From the NCBI RefSeq assembly GCF_019799925.1, contig NZ_JABGCG010000004.1:62001-126000 (forward strand): a stretch of DNA of 64,000 bases, read 5' to 3'. This document shows positions 18,762-27,197 of this stretch, piece by piece; within the stretch, counting starts at the first letter, position 1, and every line of letters starts with the position of its first letter. Below the pieces are notes generated by a model. It was given only the letters and a program-made list of their open reading frames with translations. It made no database searches and was not told where the DNA came from. The DNA is from Blastococcus sp. CPCC 205250. Its GTDB lineage: Bacteria; Actinomycetota; Actinomycetes; Mycobacteriales; Geodermatophilaceae. A program made the translations under genes and the position numbers.

Positions 18762-18767
18762 TACAGT
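18762..18767 (+). promoter_or_regulatory. -10 hexamer TACAGT, leaderless promoter
   Basis: TACAGT ends 6 nt before the ATG of the lipoprotein gene at 18774; no Shine-Dalgarno is present. Confidence 0.5.
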
Positions 18768-18773
18768 CCGGCC

Positions 18774-19898
18774 ATGTTCCGCCGCCTGTTGCCCCCTGTT
18801 GTGGCCCTGTTCACCGTGTCGGCGCTCGCCGCCTGTTCCGACGACTCCGACTCCGGCGGCGACGCCCCGGCGGCCTCCGACTCCGGCAACGCCGACTCCG
18901 GCGCCGCGGGGTCCGGCGGGCAGACCGAGGCGATCACCTGGGAGCAGGTGACCGCCCCCGCCGAGTGCCAGTGCAGCGACGGCTCGGAGTACCACTACTG
19001 GGTCCACCGCGGCGACACCGACCGGGTGGTGTTCTTCCTCGAGGGCGGCGGCGCCTGCTTCAGCGCGGAGACCTGCGCGCCGGGGGAGTCCGCGACCTTC
19101 AAGCCCGACCTCTCCGGCGACTCCCCGGACGGGCCGGGCGGGGACGACGGGGTGGCCGGCATCCTGGACTTCGAGAACCCGGAGAACCCGCTCGCCGGCG
19201 CCAGCGTCGTGTACGTGCCCTACTGCACCGGCGACCTGCACCTGGGCACCGCCACGCAGGACTACGGCGGCGGCGTCGTCGTCCAGCACGTGGGCCGGAC
19301 CAACGCCACCGCCGCGCTGGAGACGCTCGCCGAGGAGTTCCCCGACGCCGGCGAGGTCGTCGTCCTCGGCCAGAGCGCCGGCTCGGCCGGCGCCCCGCTC
19401 TACGGCGGCCTGGTCGCCGACGAACTGCCCGACGCCCGGGTGACGGTGGTCGCCGACGCGTCCGGCGCCTACCCCGGTGACGAGGCCATCACCAGCATCG
19501 TCGGCGGTCTGTGGGGGATCGCCGCGGGGCTGCCGGACTGGCCCGAGACCGCCGGTGACCCGCCGACGGCCTGGTCCCTGCCCGGGCTGTTCGTCCAGAC
19601 CGACGAGCACGCCCCCGACGTCCGGCAGGCGACGATCAACACCACCGACGACGAGGTGCAGCGGGCCTTCGCCGACCTCATCGGCTTCGCCGACACCCCC
19701 CTCGTGGAGCTGATCGACACCAACAACGCGCAGATCGAGGCCGCCGGCGTCGACCTCGCCGTGTGGGTCAGCCCCGGGACCACCCACGTCACCACGGCCA
19801 GCGACGAGCTGTACGAGGTCGAGGTGGGCGGCACCCGGCTCATCGACTGGCTCAGCGACGTGATCGACGGCGAGGACGTCGAGGACGTGCACAGCTGA
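18774..19898 (+). CDS. Secreted lipoprotein, Notum/pectin-acetylesterase-like hydrolase
   Basis: 374 residues. The signal peptide ends in lipobox LAAC (Cys about residue 21), followed by a Ser/Gly/Asp-rich linker. The domain carries VVFFLEGGGACFS (oxyanion-hole strand), VVYVPYCTGDLHLG and VVLGQSAGSAGAPLY with the nucleophile Ser. A distal Asp and His lie in the C-terminal third (His in PGTTHVTT). This is the pectin acetylesterase/Notum alpha/beta-hydrolase fold, removing acyl groups from carbohydrates or proteins. It would act outside the membrane, lipid-anchored. Its natural ester is unknown. A strong terminator follows, so it is a single-gene unit. Confidence 0.85.
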   Translation: MFRRLLPPVVALFTVSALAACSDDSDSGGDAPAASDSGNADSGAAGSGGQTEAITWEQVTAPAECQCSDGSEYHYWVHRGDTDRVVFFLEGGGACFSAETCAPGESATFKPDLSGDSPDGPGGDDGVAGILDFENPENPLAGASVVYVPYCTGDLHLGTATQDYGGGVVVQHVGRTNATAALETLAEEFPDAGEVVVLGQSAGSAGAPLYGGLVADELPDARVTVVADASGAYPGDEAITSIVGGLWGIAAGLPDWPETAGDPPTAWSLPGLFVQTDEHAPDVRQATINTTDDEVQRAFADLIGFADTPLVELIDTNNAQIEAAGVDLAVWVSPGTTHVTTASDELYEVEVGGTRLIDWLSDVIDGEDVEDVHS

Positions 19899-19913
19899 CC
19901 GGTCGCCGACCGC

Positions 19914-19959
19914 GCCGCAGGGGCCGTTCCGGGTGTGACCCCGGGACGGCCCCTGCGGC
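19914..19959. terminator. Strong terminator after the lipoprotein gene
   Basis: Arms 19914-19933 and 19940-19959 form a 20-bp stem with one G-T pair and a 6-nt loop, 15 nt after the stop codon. Confidence 0.85.
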
Positions 19960-20008
19960 GTCCCCGAGGGTGCGGGCGGGCGGCGCCGCGGGTTCCGGCG
20001 CGTTGCTT

Positions 20009-20019
20009 TACACGGTGTA
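20009..20019. promoter_or_regulatory. TACAC-G-GTGTA dyad upstream of the MFS gene
   Basis: Perfect 5-bp arms around one base, directly after TTGCTT (20003-20008, -35-like). It lies about 125 bp before the MFS start. The shape is that of TetR-family operators, and a tetR gene lies just downstream of the transporter. A related but differently spaced dyad is in the tetR/aldehyde dehydrogenase intergenic region. Confidence 0.45.
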
Positions 20020-20144
20020 GCGACAGGCCTATCGTCCCCGTCCGGTGTGGCCTGCACCACACTGCCGGGCGCGGCCGGGGAAACGCCCCGGCGCCGTCCC
20101 GGGCGAGCCCCCGCGCTCCCGGGTCCCCCGGGGAAGGGACGACC

Positions 20145-22085
20145 ATGAGCTCCACCACCGTGCCGTCGCGACACGACGGCGACCCGGCTCCCGCGGCTCC
20201 GCGACGGTCCGGGATCTGGCAGCGCCAGCTCGCGCACTACCCGGAGAACGGGCCGCGGTCGATGTACCTGGGCATCACCGTGCTGGCCACGGTGATCCTG
20301 TACTACGAGCTCTACGTCGGCGGCTCGGTCGCCACGCAGATCATCGCCGACCTGGACTTCTCCTTCACCCTCTACGTCTTCGTCTCGGTGATCGGGAACC
20401 TCGTGGGCGCGTTCGCCTCGCTGTTCGCCGGGCTGGCCGACCGGTGGGGCCGGGCGAACCTCGTCGTCTACGGCCTGCTGGCCACCGGCCTGATCACCCT
20501 CTTCGGGCTGCCGCACTCCGACGACAAGACGCTGTTCACGGTGCTGTTCGCGCTGCTGAGCTTCGTCGAGGGCGTCGTCCTGGTCGCCACGCCCGCGCTG
20601 ATCCGCGACTTCTCGCCGCAGGTCGGCCGGGGCGTGGCCATGGGCTTCTGGACCCTCGGCCCGGTGCTGGGCAGCCTCGTGGTGACCCTGGTGTCCAGCA
20701 ATACCCTCGACAGTCACCCCGACTGGCGGTTCCAGTTCTACGTGTGCGGCATCGCCGGCCTCGTGGTGTTCGTCATCGCGTTCTTCGGGCTGCGCGAGCT
20801 CTCCCCGGCGCTGCGCGACCAGCTGATGGTCAGCATGCGCGACCGCGCGCTGATCGAGGCCCGCGCCGCCGGCATCGACCCGGAGGCGGCGCTGAAGGGC
20901 CACTGGAGGCAGATGCTGCGCTTCGACGTGATCGGCTCGGCCTTCGCGATCAGCGTCTTCCTGCTCCTCTACTACATCCTCGTCGGCTTCACCGTCGTCT
21001 ACTTCGCCACCGTCTACGGCTACTCCGAGGCGCGGGCCAACTCGCTGGCCAACTGGTACTGGATCACCAACGCGATCGCCCTGGTCGTGACCGGTGTGCT
21101 CACCGACCGGTTCCGCGTCCGCAAGCCGTTCATGATCGTCGGCACGCTCATCAGCCTCGTGGGCGGCGTGCTGTTCGCCCTGTCGGCGACCGAGCCCGAC
21201 ACCGGCTACTACACGATCGCCGTCTACTTCATCCTGTCCGCCGCCGGCGGCGGCATGGCCTACGTGGCGTGGATGGCGAGCTTCACCGAGACCGTCGAGC
21301 GACACAACCCGGCGGCCACGGCGACGGGGCTGGCGATCTGGGGCTGGATCCTGCGGCTGGTCGTCACCGTCTCCCTCGCCGTGTTCACCCTGGTCGTGCC
21401 CGCCACGTCGGTCCTGGTCGACGACGCCGAGCCGATCACCGAGATGCAGGCCGAGCACCCCGAGGAGTTCGCGATCATCACGGGGATCGACCAGGAGCTG
21501 GTGGCGCAGGTGCAGGCCGACCCGGCCGACGCCGACGCGCTCGGCCGGCTGCTCGGCCAGGTCGCCACCATCCAGGGCGCCGACGCCGACGAGGTGGAGG
21601 GGATCGCGGGCGTCGCGGAGGAGGTCGTGACCGCGCAGGCCATCGAGCCCGACACGCTCGCGGCGCTGCAGACCGACCCGAACGACGGGGCGGCCATCGG
21701 CGCGGCCCTCCAGCAGATCCAGGACGGGCTGGGTGTCGACTCGGGCACCGCGCTGCAGCGGCTCGTCGCCGTGGGGGAGGCCGACCAGGACGCCCTGCAG
21801 GCCGCCGCACAGTACGGCGCCGACCTGCAGGCCGCGCCCACCGTGTTCAGCGAGGAGCAGCTGGAGAACCTCGCCGAGAACGGGCCCGACGTCGCCGCGG
21901 CCGCCGAGGACAACCCCGGGCAGTGGCAGACCTGGTGGTGGGTCTGCATCGCCGGTCAGGTGCTGTTCCTGCCGTTCGTCTTCGTGATGGCCGGCCGGTG
22001 GAGCCCGCGCCGGGCCCGCGAGGACGAGCGGGCGCACGAGGAGGCGGTGGAGCGCGAGCTGGCCGCCCTCGGCCGGCGGGGTTGA
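20145..22085 (+). CDS. MFS transporter with a large insertion before the last helix
   Basis: 646 residues, about 200 more than a standard MFS carrier. The core has the expected helices, with a loop 2-3 motif GLADRWGRAN and GVLTDRFRVRKP between helices 8 and 9. After the helix ending FTLVVPATSVLV (about residue 422) comes about 170 acidic, Ala/Gln-rich residues (EPITEMQAEHPEEF to ENLAENGPDVAAA) without membrane segments. A final helix (WWWVCIAGQVLFLPFVFVM) and a charged tail follow. The insertion should lie on the outer face if helix 11 leads out. Substrate unknown. GGGAAGG lies 5 nt before the ATG. It is followed by a terminator shared with convergent tetR. Confidence 0.88.
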   Translation: MSSTTVPSRHDGDPAPAAPRRSGIWQRQLAHYPENGPRSMYLGITVLATVILYYELYVGGSVATQIIADLDFSFTLYVFVSVIGNLVGAFASLFAGLADRWGRANLVVYGLLATGLITLFGLPHSDDKTLFTVLFALLSFVEGVVLVATPALIRDFSPQVGRGVAMGFWTLGPVLGSLVVTLVSSNTLDSHPDWRFQFYVCGIAGLVVFVIAFFGLRELSPALRDQLMVSMRDRALIEARAAGIDPEAALKGHWRQMLRFDVIGSAFAISVFLLLYYILVGFTVVYFATVYGYSEARANSLANWYWITNAIALVVTGVLTDRFRVRKPFMIVGTLISLVGGVLFALSATEPDTGYYTIAVYFILSAAGGGMAYVAWMASFTETVERHNPAATATGLAIWGWILRLVVTVSLAVFTLVVPATSVLVDDAEPITEMQAEHPEEFAIITGIDQELVAQVQADPADADALGRLLGQVATIQGADADEVEGIAGVAEEVVTAQAIEPDTLAALQTDPNDGAAIGAALQQIQDGLGVDSGTALQRLVAVGEADQDALQAAAQYGADLQAAPTVFSEEQLENLAENGPDVAAAAEDNPGQWQTWWWVCIAGQVLFLPFVFVMAGRWSPRRAREDERAHEEAVERELAALGRRG

Positions 22086-22092
22086 GGCGCCC

Positions 22093-22128
22093 GGTCCGGG
22101 CCGGGGGACGCCCCCCCCGGCCCGGACC
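22093..22128. terminator. Bidirectional terminator, MFS gene/tetR
   Basis: Perfect 15-bp stem GGTCCGGGCCGGGGG (22093-22107) with complement 22114-22128 and a 6-nt loop, between convergent stops. Confidence 0.8.
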
Positions 22129-22141
22129 CCGGGTGGTGGCG

Positions 22142-22852
22142 TCAGCGTGGAGCCGGCGCGAGCCCGGAGACGATGAAGTCGCGGTAGTACCCGACGACCT
22201 GCTCGCGGGGCACGTCGGGTCGGGTCAGCCACCAGCGGCCCAGCTGCTCGCCCACCCCGCTCATGGCGTGCGCGTAGGCCGTGACGCGGTCGGGGTCCGC
22301 TCCGGGGGCGACCCGGCGGGCCGCCTGCGCGATCCGGTCGACGGTCCCGGCGCGCAGCTCGTCGAGCCGGCGCGCCAGGTCACCCGACAGCGCGGCGCTG
22401 GGGCAGAACAGCACCGCCCACCGCCGGGGGTCCCGCTCGAGGATGGCGAAGAAGGCGGCGCCGCCGGCCTCGATGACCTCGGCGACCGTCCCGTCCCCGG
22501 TGCGCGGCGCGAGCTCGTCGAGGCGGTCCTCCAGCTCCCGGCGCGCCCGCCGTACGCACGCGAGGAAGACGGCCTCCTTGGTGGCGTGGTGGGCGTAGAC
22601 GACCGGCCGGGTGACCCCCGCGGCGCGGGCGATGTCCTCCATCGAGGTGCCCTCGAAGCCCTGCTCGGCGAACAGCCGCTCGGCGACGTCGAGCAGCTGC
22701 CGGGCCCGGCTGCCCCGGGACAGCCGGGCACGCGGCCGGGCGGCCGCCGGGCTCGTGGCCGGGCCCGTGGCCGGGCTCGTGGCCGGGCTCGTGGCCGGAC
22801 TGGCGGCCGGGCTCGCGGCCGCCTCCGCCGCGGGGTCGGTCGCCGTGCTCAT
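22142..22852 (-). CDS. TetR-family transcriptional regulator
   Basis: 236 residues. A low-complexity N-terminus built of Ser-Pro-Ala-Thr repeats (about residues 13-37) precedes a TetR HTH: RARQLLDVAERLFAEQGFEGT, then SMEDIARAAGVTRPVVYAHHATKEAVF. The C-terminal ligand domain contains AAFFAILERDPRRWAVLF. It is divergent from the aldehyde dehydrogenase and convergent with the MFS transporter. Dyads in both neighbouring promoters suggest it controls them and itself. The inducer is unknown. Confidence 0.88.
   Translation of the reverse strand: MSTATDPAAEAAASPAASPATSPATSPATGPATSPAAARPRARLSRGSRARQLLDVAERLFAEQGFEGTSMEDIARAAGVTRPVVYAHHATKEAVFLACVRRARRELEDRLDELAPRTGDGTVAEVIEAGGAAFFAILERDPRRWAVLFCPSAALSGDLARRLDELRAGTVDRIAQAARRVAPGADPDRVTAYAHAMSGVGEQLGRWWLTRPDVPREQVVGYYRDFIVSGLAPAPR
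22751..22821. repeat. 12-bp tandem repeat inside tetR
   Basis: About six copies of GCTCGTGGCCGG with small changes, coding on the minus strand for Ser-Pro-Ala-Thr units in the N-terminal extension. Such in-frame 12-mers can vary in copy number by slippage. Confidence 0.7.
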
Positions 22853-22970
22853 CCGCCCATCCTGCCGCCCCGGCGCGGCGCCGGGGACCGTGGCGACGTC
22901 CCGGCCACGGGCGGCAGGGTGCGCCGGGTGACCCGCGGCGGGGGCACCGGACCGGCCCGGTGCGCGGCCC

Positions 22971-22998
22971 TTGTCACCGTGTGACGACTGTTACACAC
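22971..22998. promoter_or_regulatory. Overlapping dyads between tetR and aldehyde dehydrogenase
   Basis: GTCAC-CGT-GTGAC at 22973-22985 is a 5-bp-arm dyad, and GTGTG (22979-22983) pairs with CACAC (22994-22998) across 10 bp. Both lie 120-145 bp from the two divergent starts. They are likely sites for the adjacent TetR protein, though spacing differs from the site at 20009. Confidence 0.4.
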
Positions 22999-23140
22999 TT
23001 GCCGAACTGTCGACGGATCGCGGTCCGGGACCCCCGGCGCGGCGCGGCAGCGCGGAGCGGGCAGCGGGACGGCGGCGCCTCGGGCGCCACCGCCGCCGGC
23101 CGGCTCCGCCCGTGCGTGGGCGACCTGTGGGAGCGACGTG

Positions 23141-24658
23141 ATGACAGCGGTGCAGAGCGAGACCGGGGTCCTGGCCGGGGACGACCGGATCCTCATCGAC
23201 GGGGAGCTGCAGCACTCCAGCAGCGGCCGCTTCTTCGACGTGGAGAACCCGGCGCTCGCCGAGGTCGCCGGCCGGTGCACCGACGGCACGCCCGACGACG
23301 TCGACCGCGCGGTCAGGGCCGCCCGCCGGGCTTTCGAGCAGACCACCTGGAAGCGCGACGTCGAGTTCCGCCACCACTGCCTGATGCAGCTGCACCGCGC
23401 GCTGGAGGAGGAGCAGGAGCGGCTGCGGCGGATCGTCGTCACCGAGACCGGCACCCCGCTGCTGGGCACCTACGGCATCCAGATCGCGCACCCGGTCGAG
23501 GAGTCGGCGCACTGGGCGGAGTACGGGCGCACCTTCGAGTACCTGCGCGACATCGGCACCGACACGGCCATGGGGTCGACCTCGCGCCGGATCCTGCAGT
23601 ACGACCCCATCGGCGTGGTCGCGGCCATCACGCCGTGGAACACGCCGCTGTACCTGAACATCGCCGAGTCCGTGCCGCCGCTCATGGCCGGCAACGCCGT
23701 CGTCCTCAAGCCGGCGCAGCTGACCCCCTGGATGGGCACCGAGCTCGGCCGGATCGTGGCGGAGAAGACCGACATCCCGCCGGGCATCTTCAACGTCGTC
23801 GTGGGCGAGTCCAACGAGGTCGGCGCGGCGCTCGCGGCCCACCCCGACGTCGACATGGTCACCTTCACCGGCTCCACCGCGGTCGGCCGGTCGATCCTCG
23901 CCGCCGGCGCCTCGACGGTGAAGAAGGTGATGCTCGAGCTCGGCGGCAAGTCCAGCCTGATCGCGCTCGACGACGCCGACCTCATGGCCGTCCTGCCCGT
24001 CGCCGCCGGCACCGCCTGCTTCAACTCCGGGCAGAGCTGCACGCTCGCCAGCCGCATCCTGCTGCCGCGCTCGCGGTACGAGGAGGGCATCGCGATCCTC
24101 AAGGGCGCCATGGAGATGATGCCGTACGGCGACCCGTGGGACATGAAGAACATCCAGGGCGCGCAGATCAGCCGGGGGCAGCAGGAGAAGGTGCTCGGGC
24201 TGATCCAGGCCGGCCTGGACTCCGGCGCCCGCCTGGTCACCGGCGGCAGGGCGCCCGAGGGGCTGCCCGGCTACTTCACCCAGCCGACCGTCCTCGCCGA
24301 CGTCGACCCGTCGTCGCGGATCGGCCAGGAGGAGATCTTCGGACCGGTCCTCACGGTGACGCCGTACGACACCGAGGAGGAGGCGATCGCGATCTCCAAC
24401 GACACCATCTACGGGCTGTCGGGGGAGGTGGCCAGCGCCGACGAGGACCGCGCGCTCGCGGTCGCCCTGCAGATGCGCGCCGGCACGATGGTGGTCAACG
24501 GCGGGTCCTACTTCGGCCTCAAGACGCCGCTCGGCGGCTACAAGCAGAGCGGGCTCGGCCGGCGCAACGGCCACTGGGGCTTCGAGGAGTACCTGGAGAT
24601 CAAGGCGATCGGCCTGCCGGTCCGCGAGGGCGACAACGGCCCGCGGGTCGTCGACTGA
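23141..24658 (+). CDS. Aldehyde dehydrogenase family protein
   Basis: 505 residues, normal length for NAD(P)-dependent ALDH. Substrate-binding ITPWNTPLYLN, cofactor loop FTGSTAVGRSI, general-base Glu in MLELGGKSSLI (about 266) and catalytic Cys in FNSGQSCTLASR (about 300) are all present. EEIFGPVLTV is near the end. The C-terminal LGGYKQSGLGRRNGHWGFEEYLEIKAIG is typical of broad-specificity aldehyde or betaine-aldehyde types. The ATG at 23141 is chosen over GTG 23138 because GGGAG lies 7 nt before it. It is divergent from tetR and followed by a terminator. Confidence 0.93.
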   Translation: MTAVQSETGVLAGDDRILIDGELQHSSSGRFFDVENPALAEVAGRCTDGTPDDVDRAVRAARRAFEQTTWKRDVEFRHHCLMQLHRALEEEQERLRRIVVTETGTPLLGTYGIQIAHPVEESAHWAEYGRTFEYLRDIGTDTAMGSTSRRILQYDPIGVVAAITPWNTPLYLNIAESVPPLMAGNAVVLKPAQLTPWMGTELGRIVAEKTDIPPGIFNVVVGESNEVGAALAAHPDVDMVTFTGSTAVGRSILAAGASTVKKVMLELGGKSSLIALDDADLMAVLPVAAGTACFNSGQSCTLASRILLPRSRYEEGIAILKGAMEMMPYGDPWDMKNIQGAQISRGQQEKVLGLIQAGLDSGARLVTGGRAPEGLPGYFTQPTVLADVDPSSRIGQEEIFGPVLTVTPYDTEEEAIAISNDTIYGLSGEVASADEDRALAVALQMRAGTMVVNGGSYFGLKTPLGGYKQSGLGRRNGHWGFEEYLEIKAIGLPVREGDNGPRVVD

Positions 24659-24695
24659 CGGGAGACCTCCTCGCCGCGAGGGTGAGCCGACCGCT

Positions 24696-24727
24696 GCGCC
24701 GCCGGATCCGACCGGGTCCGGCGGCGC
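24696..24727. terminator. Terminator after aldehyde dehydrogenase
   Basis: GCGCCGCCGGA (24696-24706) pairs with TCCGGCGGCGC (24717-24727). The stem can extend inward by three further pairs, leaving a GACC loop. Confidence 0.65.
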
Positions 24728-24825
24728 GGTGCGTTCCGCGGGCTGCGGACCCTTGCCCGGGCAGGGCGGCACGGGCAGGGTGTGACCCAGACCACATCCC
24801 ACGCCGAGCAGTCGCGGAGGCCGCC

Positions 24826-25017
24826 GTGGAGGCACACGTCGGAGACCGGATCGTCGTCCGTTCCACCCACACCGGGGAGCCGCCGCGCACCGGACGCGTG
24901 CTCGAGTGCTCCGAGCCCGGCGGCGGGCCGCCCTACCGGGTGGAGTGGGAACCGGACGGGCACACCGGCCTGTTCTTCCCGGCCGGCAACACCACCGTCG
25001 TCCACGAGCACGCCTGA
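24826..25017 (+). CDS. DUF1918 domain protein
   Basis: 63 residues covering the whole domain: VGDRIVVRSTHTGEPPRTG, then GRVLECSEPGGGPPYRVEW and HTGLFFPAGNTTVV. It is a small SH3-like beta barrel common in actinobacteria, with no established function. The GTG at 24826 follows GGAGG by 5 nt. It lies 9 nt before the EF-G2 gene and is probably co-transcribed with it. Confidence 0.85.
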   Translation: MEAHVGDRIVVRSTHTGEPPRTGRVLECSEPGGGPPYRVEWEPDGHTGLFFPAGNTTVVHEHA

Positions 25018-25026
25018 GGCCCCGGG

Positions 25027-27105
25027 ATGGCCAAGGACGTCGCCCCGGCGCCGGAACCGCGAGCCGCCGAGCGGGTGCGCAACGTCGCCCTGGTCGGCCA
25101 CGCCGGGGCGGGCAAGACGACCCTCGCCGAGGCGCTGCTGGTGGGGGCCGGTGCGCTGCCGCGGGCCGGCCGGGTCGAGGACGGCACGACCTGCCTGGAC
25201 AGCGAGGAGGTCGAGGTCCGCCAGCAGCGCTCGGTCGGCCTCGGCGTCGCCACCGTCGAGCACGACGGGCACCGCATCACCCTGCTCGACACCCCGGGCT
25301 CCCCGGACTTCGTCGGCGAGCTCCGGGCCGGCCTGCGCGCCGCCGACGCCGCCCTGTTCGTGGTCTCCGCCGCCGGAGGGGTCGACGCCGCCACCGTGCA
25401 GCTGTGGGAGGAGTGCGCGGCGGTCGGGCTGCCGCGGGCCGTCGTCCTCACCCAGCTGGACCGCTCGCGTGCCGACGTCGACGACACCGTGCGCGCCTGC
25501 CAGACGATGCTGGGGGAGGGGGTGTTCCCGCTGCACCTGGTGCAGCGCGGCCCCGACGGCGGCGTCCGCGGGCTGGTGTCGCTGCTCGAGCCGCACCCCG
25601 AGGCGGCCGGTGTCGCCGAGGCCGACCGGCTGCGTGCCGAGCTCATCGAGGCGGTGATCGGCGAGAGCGAGGACGAGACGCTCATGGACCGCTACCTCGC
25701 CGGGGAGGAGCTCGTCGTCGCCGACCTCGTCGCCGACCTGGAGACCGCCGTCGCCCGCGGGCACTTCCACCCGGTGCTGTGCGTCGCCCCGCTGACCGGC
25801 GTCGGGGTGCCCGAGCTGCTGGACCTGCTGGTCGATGCCTTCCCCTGCCCCCGGGAGCACGGCTGTCCGCCGGTCACCCGGCCCGACGGCCGCCCGGCGC
25901 CCGCGCTGGCCTGCGATCCCGACGGCCCGCTGGTCGCCGAGGTGGTCAAGACGACGACCGACCCCTACGTGGGCCGGGTCTCGCTGGTGCGCGTCTTCTC
26001 CGGCACCCTGCGCCCCGACACCGCGGTGCACGTCTCCGGTCACGGCGGCGCCGACCGCGGCCACCCCGACCACGACGTCGACGAGCGCATCGGCGTGCTG
26101 TCCTCCCCGCTCGGCCCGGCCCTGCGGCCGGTCGCCGCCTGCCCGGCCGGGGACGTGTGCGCCGTCGCCCGCCTGACGTCGGCCGAGACCGGCGACACGT
26201 TGTCGGCCTGCGACGACCCGTACCTGATGCGGCCGTGGGAGCTGCCGGTGCCGCAGCACCCCGTCGCCGTCGAGGCCGCCTCCCGGTCCGACGAGGACCG
26301 GCTGGCCACCGCGCTGGCCCGGCTGGCCGCCGAGGACCCCACGGTGCGGGTCGACCGCCGTCCCGACACCGGTCAGCTCCTGCTGTGGTGCGTGGGGGAG
26401 GGGCACGCGGAGGTGCTGCTCGACCGGCTGCGCAGCCGGCACGGCGTCGCGGTGACCACCGCCCCGGTCCGGGTGCCGCTGGTGGAGACCCTCGCCGGCC
26501 CGGCGCGGGTCACCGGCCGGCTGGTCAAGCAGTCCGGCGGGCACGGCCAGTACGCCGTCGTGGTGGTGGAGGCCGAGCCCGGCCCGCCCGGCTCGGGGAT
26601 CGTCTTCGGCCAGCGGGTCGTCGGCGGCACCGTGCCCGGCCAGTTCCACGGCAGCGTGGAGAAGGGCGTGCGCACCCAGGCCGCCCGCGGCGTCACCGGC
26701 GACCGGCCCCTGGTCGACGTCTCGGTCACCCTCGTCGACGGCAAGGCGCACTCGGTCGACTCCTCCGACGCCGCCTTCCAGACCGCCGGGGCGCTGGCGC
26801 TGCGCGAGGCCGCCGCGGCGGCGGGCACCCGGGTGCTCGAGCCGTGGTGCGAGGTCGCCGTCGTGGTGCCCGGCGAGTACGTCGGACCGGTGATGAGCGA
26901 CCTGTCGGCGCGCCGCGCGCGGGTCACCGGCACCGAGGCCGACCCCGACCGGGACCGGACGACGGTGCGCGCCGAGGTGCCGGAGGTCGAGCTGCTCACC
27001 TACGCCGGGGCGCTGCGGTCGGTGTCGCACGGCACCGGCTCCTTCTCCCGGGCGCCGCTGGGCTACGAGCCGGCCCCCGCCTCGCTGGTGGCCGTCCCCG
27101 CCTGA
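25027..27105 (+). CDS. Elongation factor G-like protein EF-G2
   Basis: 692 residues with EF-G domain order: GTPase (1-260), domain II, III, IV (VEKGVRTQAARGVTGDRPLVDV) and V. P-loop GHAGAGKTT is at about residues 24-32 and G3 is DTPGSPDF. The usual NKxD guanine motif is replaced by TQLD, and the domain I insert is shortened. It belongs to the second, non-essential EF-G-like group of actinobacteria (FusA2 in mycobacteria), whose role in translocation is unclear. It is not the canonical fusA, which would sit by rpsL/rpsG/tuf. It is preceded by DUF1918. Confidence 0.88.
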   Translation: MAKDVAPAPEPRAAERVRNVALVGHAGAGKTTLAEALLVGAGALPRAGRVEDGTTCLDSEEVEVRQQRSVGLGVATVEHDGHRITLLDTPGSPDFVGELRAGLRAADAALFVVSAAGGVDAATVQLWEECAAVGLPRAVVLTQLDRSRADVDDTVRACQTMLGEGVFPLHLVQRGPDGGVRGLVSLLEPHPEAAGVAEADRLRAELIEAVIGESEDETLMDRYLAGEELVVADLVADLETAVARGHFHPVLCVAPLTGVGVPELLDLLVDAFPCPREHGCPPVTRPDGRPAPALACDPDGPLVAEVVKTTTDPYVGRVSLVRVFSGTLRPDTAVHVSGHGGADRGHPDHDVDERIGVLSSPLGPALRPVAACPAGDVCAVARLTSAETGDTLSACDDPYLMRPWELPVPQHPVAVEAASRSDEDRLATALARLAAEDPTVRVDRRPDTGQLLLWCVGEGHAEVLLDRLRSRHGVAVTTAPVRVPLVETLAGPARVTGRLVKQSGGHGQYAVVVVEAEPGPPGSGIVFGQRVVGGTVPGQFHGSVEKGVRTQAARGVTGDRPLVDVSVTLVDGKAHSVDSSDAAFQTAGALALREAAAAAGTRVLEPWCEVAVVVPGEYVGPVMSDLSARRARVTGTEADPDRDRTTVRAEVPEVELLTYAGALRSVSHGTGSFSRAPLGYEPAPASLVAVPA

Positions 27106-27197
27106 CGCGGCCCGCCGCGGCGGTGCAGCGGTGAGGAGGAGGGGGGTCCTTCGGCTAGCCTCGGCGGGAGGTGTCCAGCGGGGTGGCGGGAGGATCG

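Noticed and set aside
18726..22232. 1168-codon minus-strand frame across lipoprotein and MFS genes
   Set aside because: Antisense shadow of two well-supported genes; dominated by Val/Gly/Asp/His repeats without domains.
22751..22821. CRISPR-like array
   Set aside because: Contiguous 12-bp units without spacers, coding in frame inside tetR.
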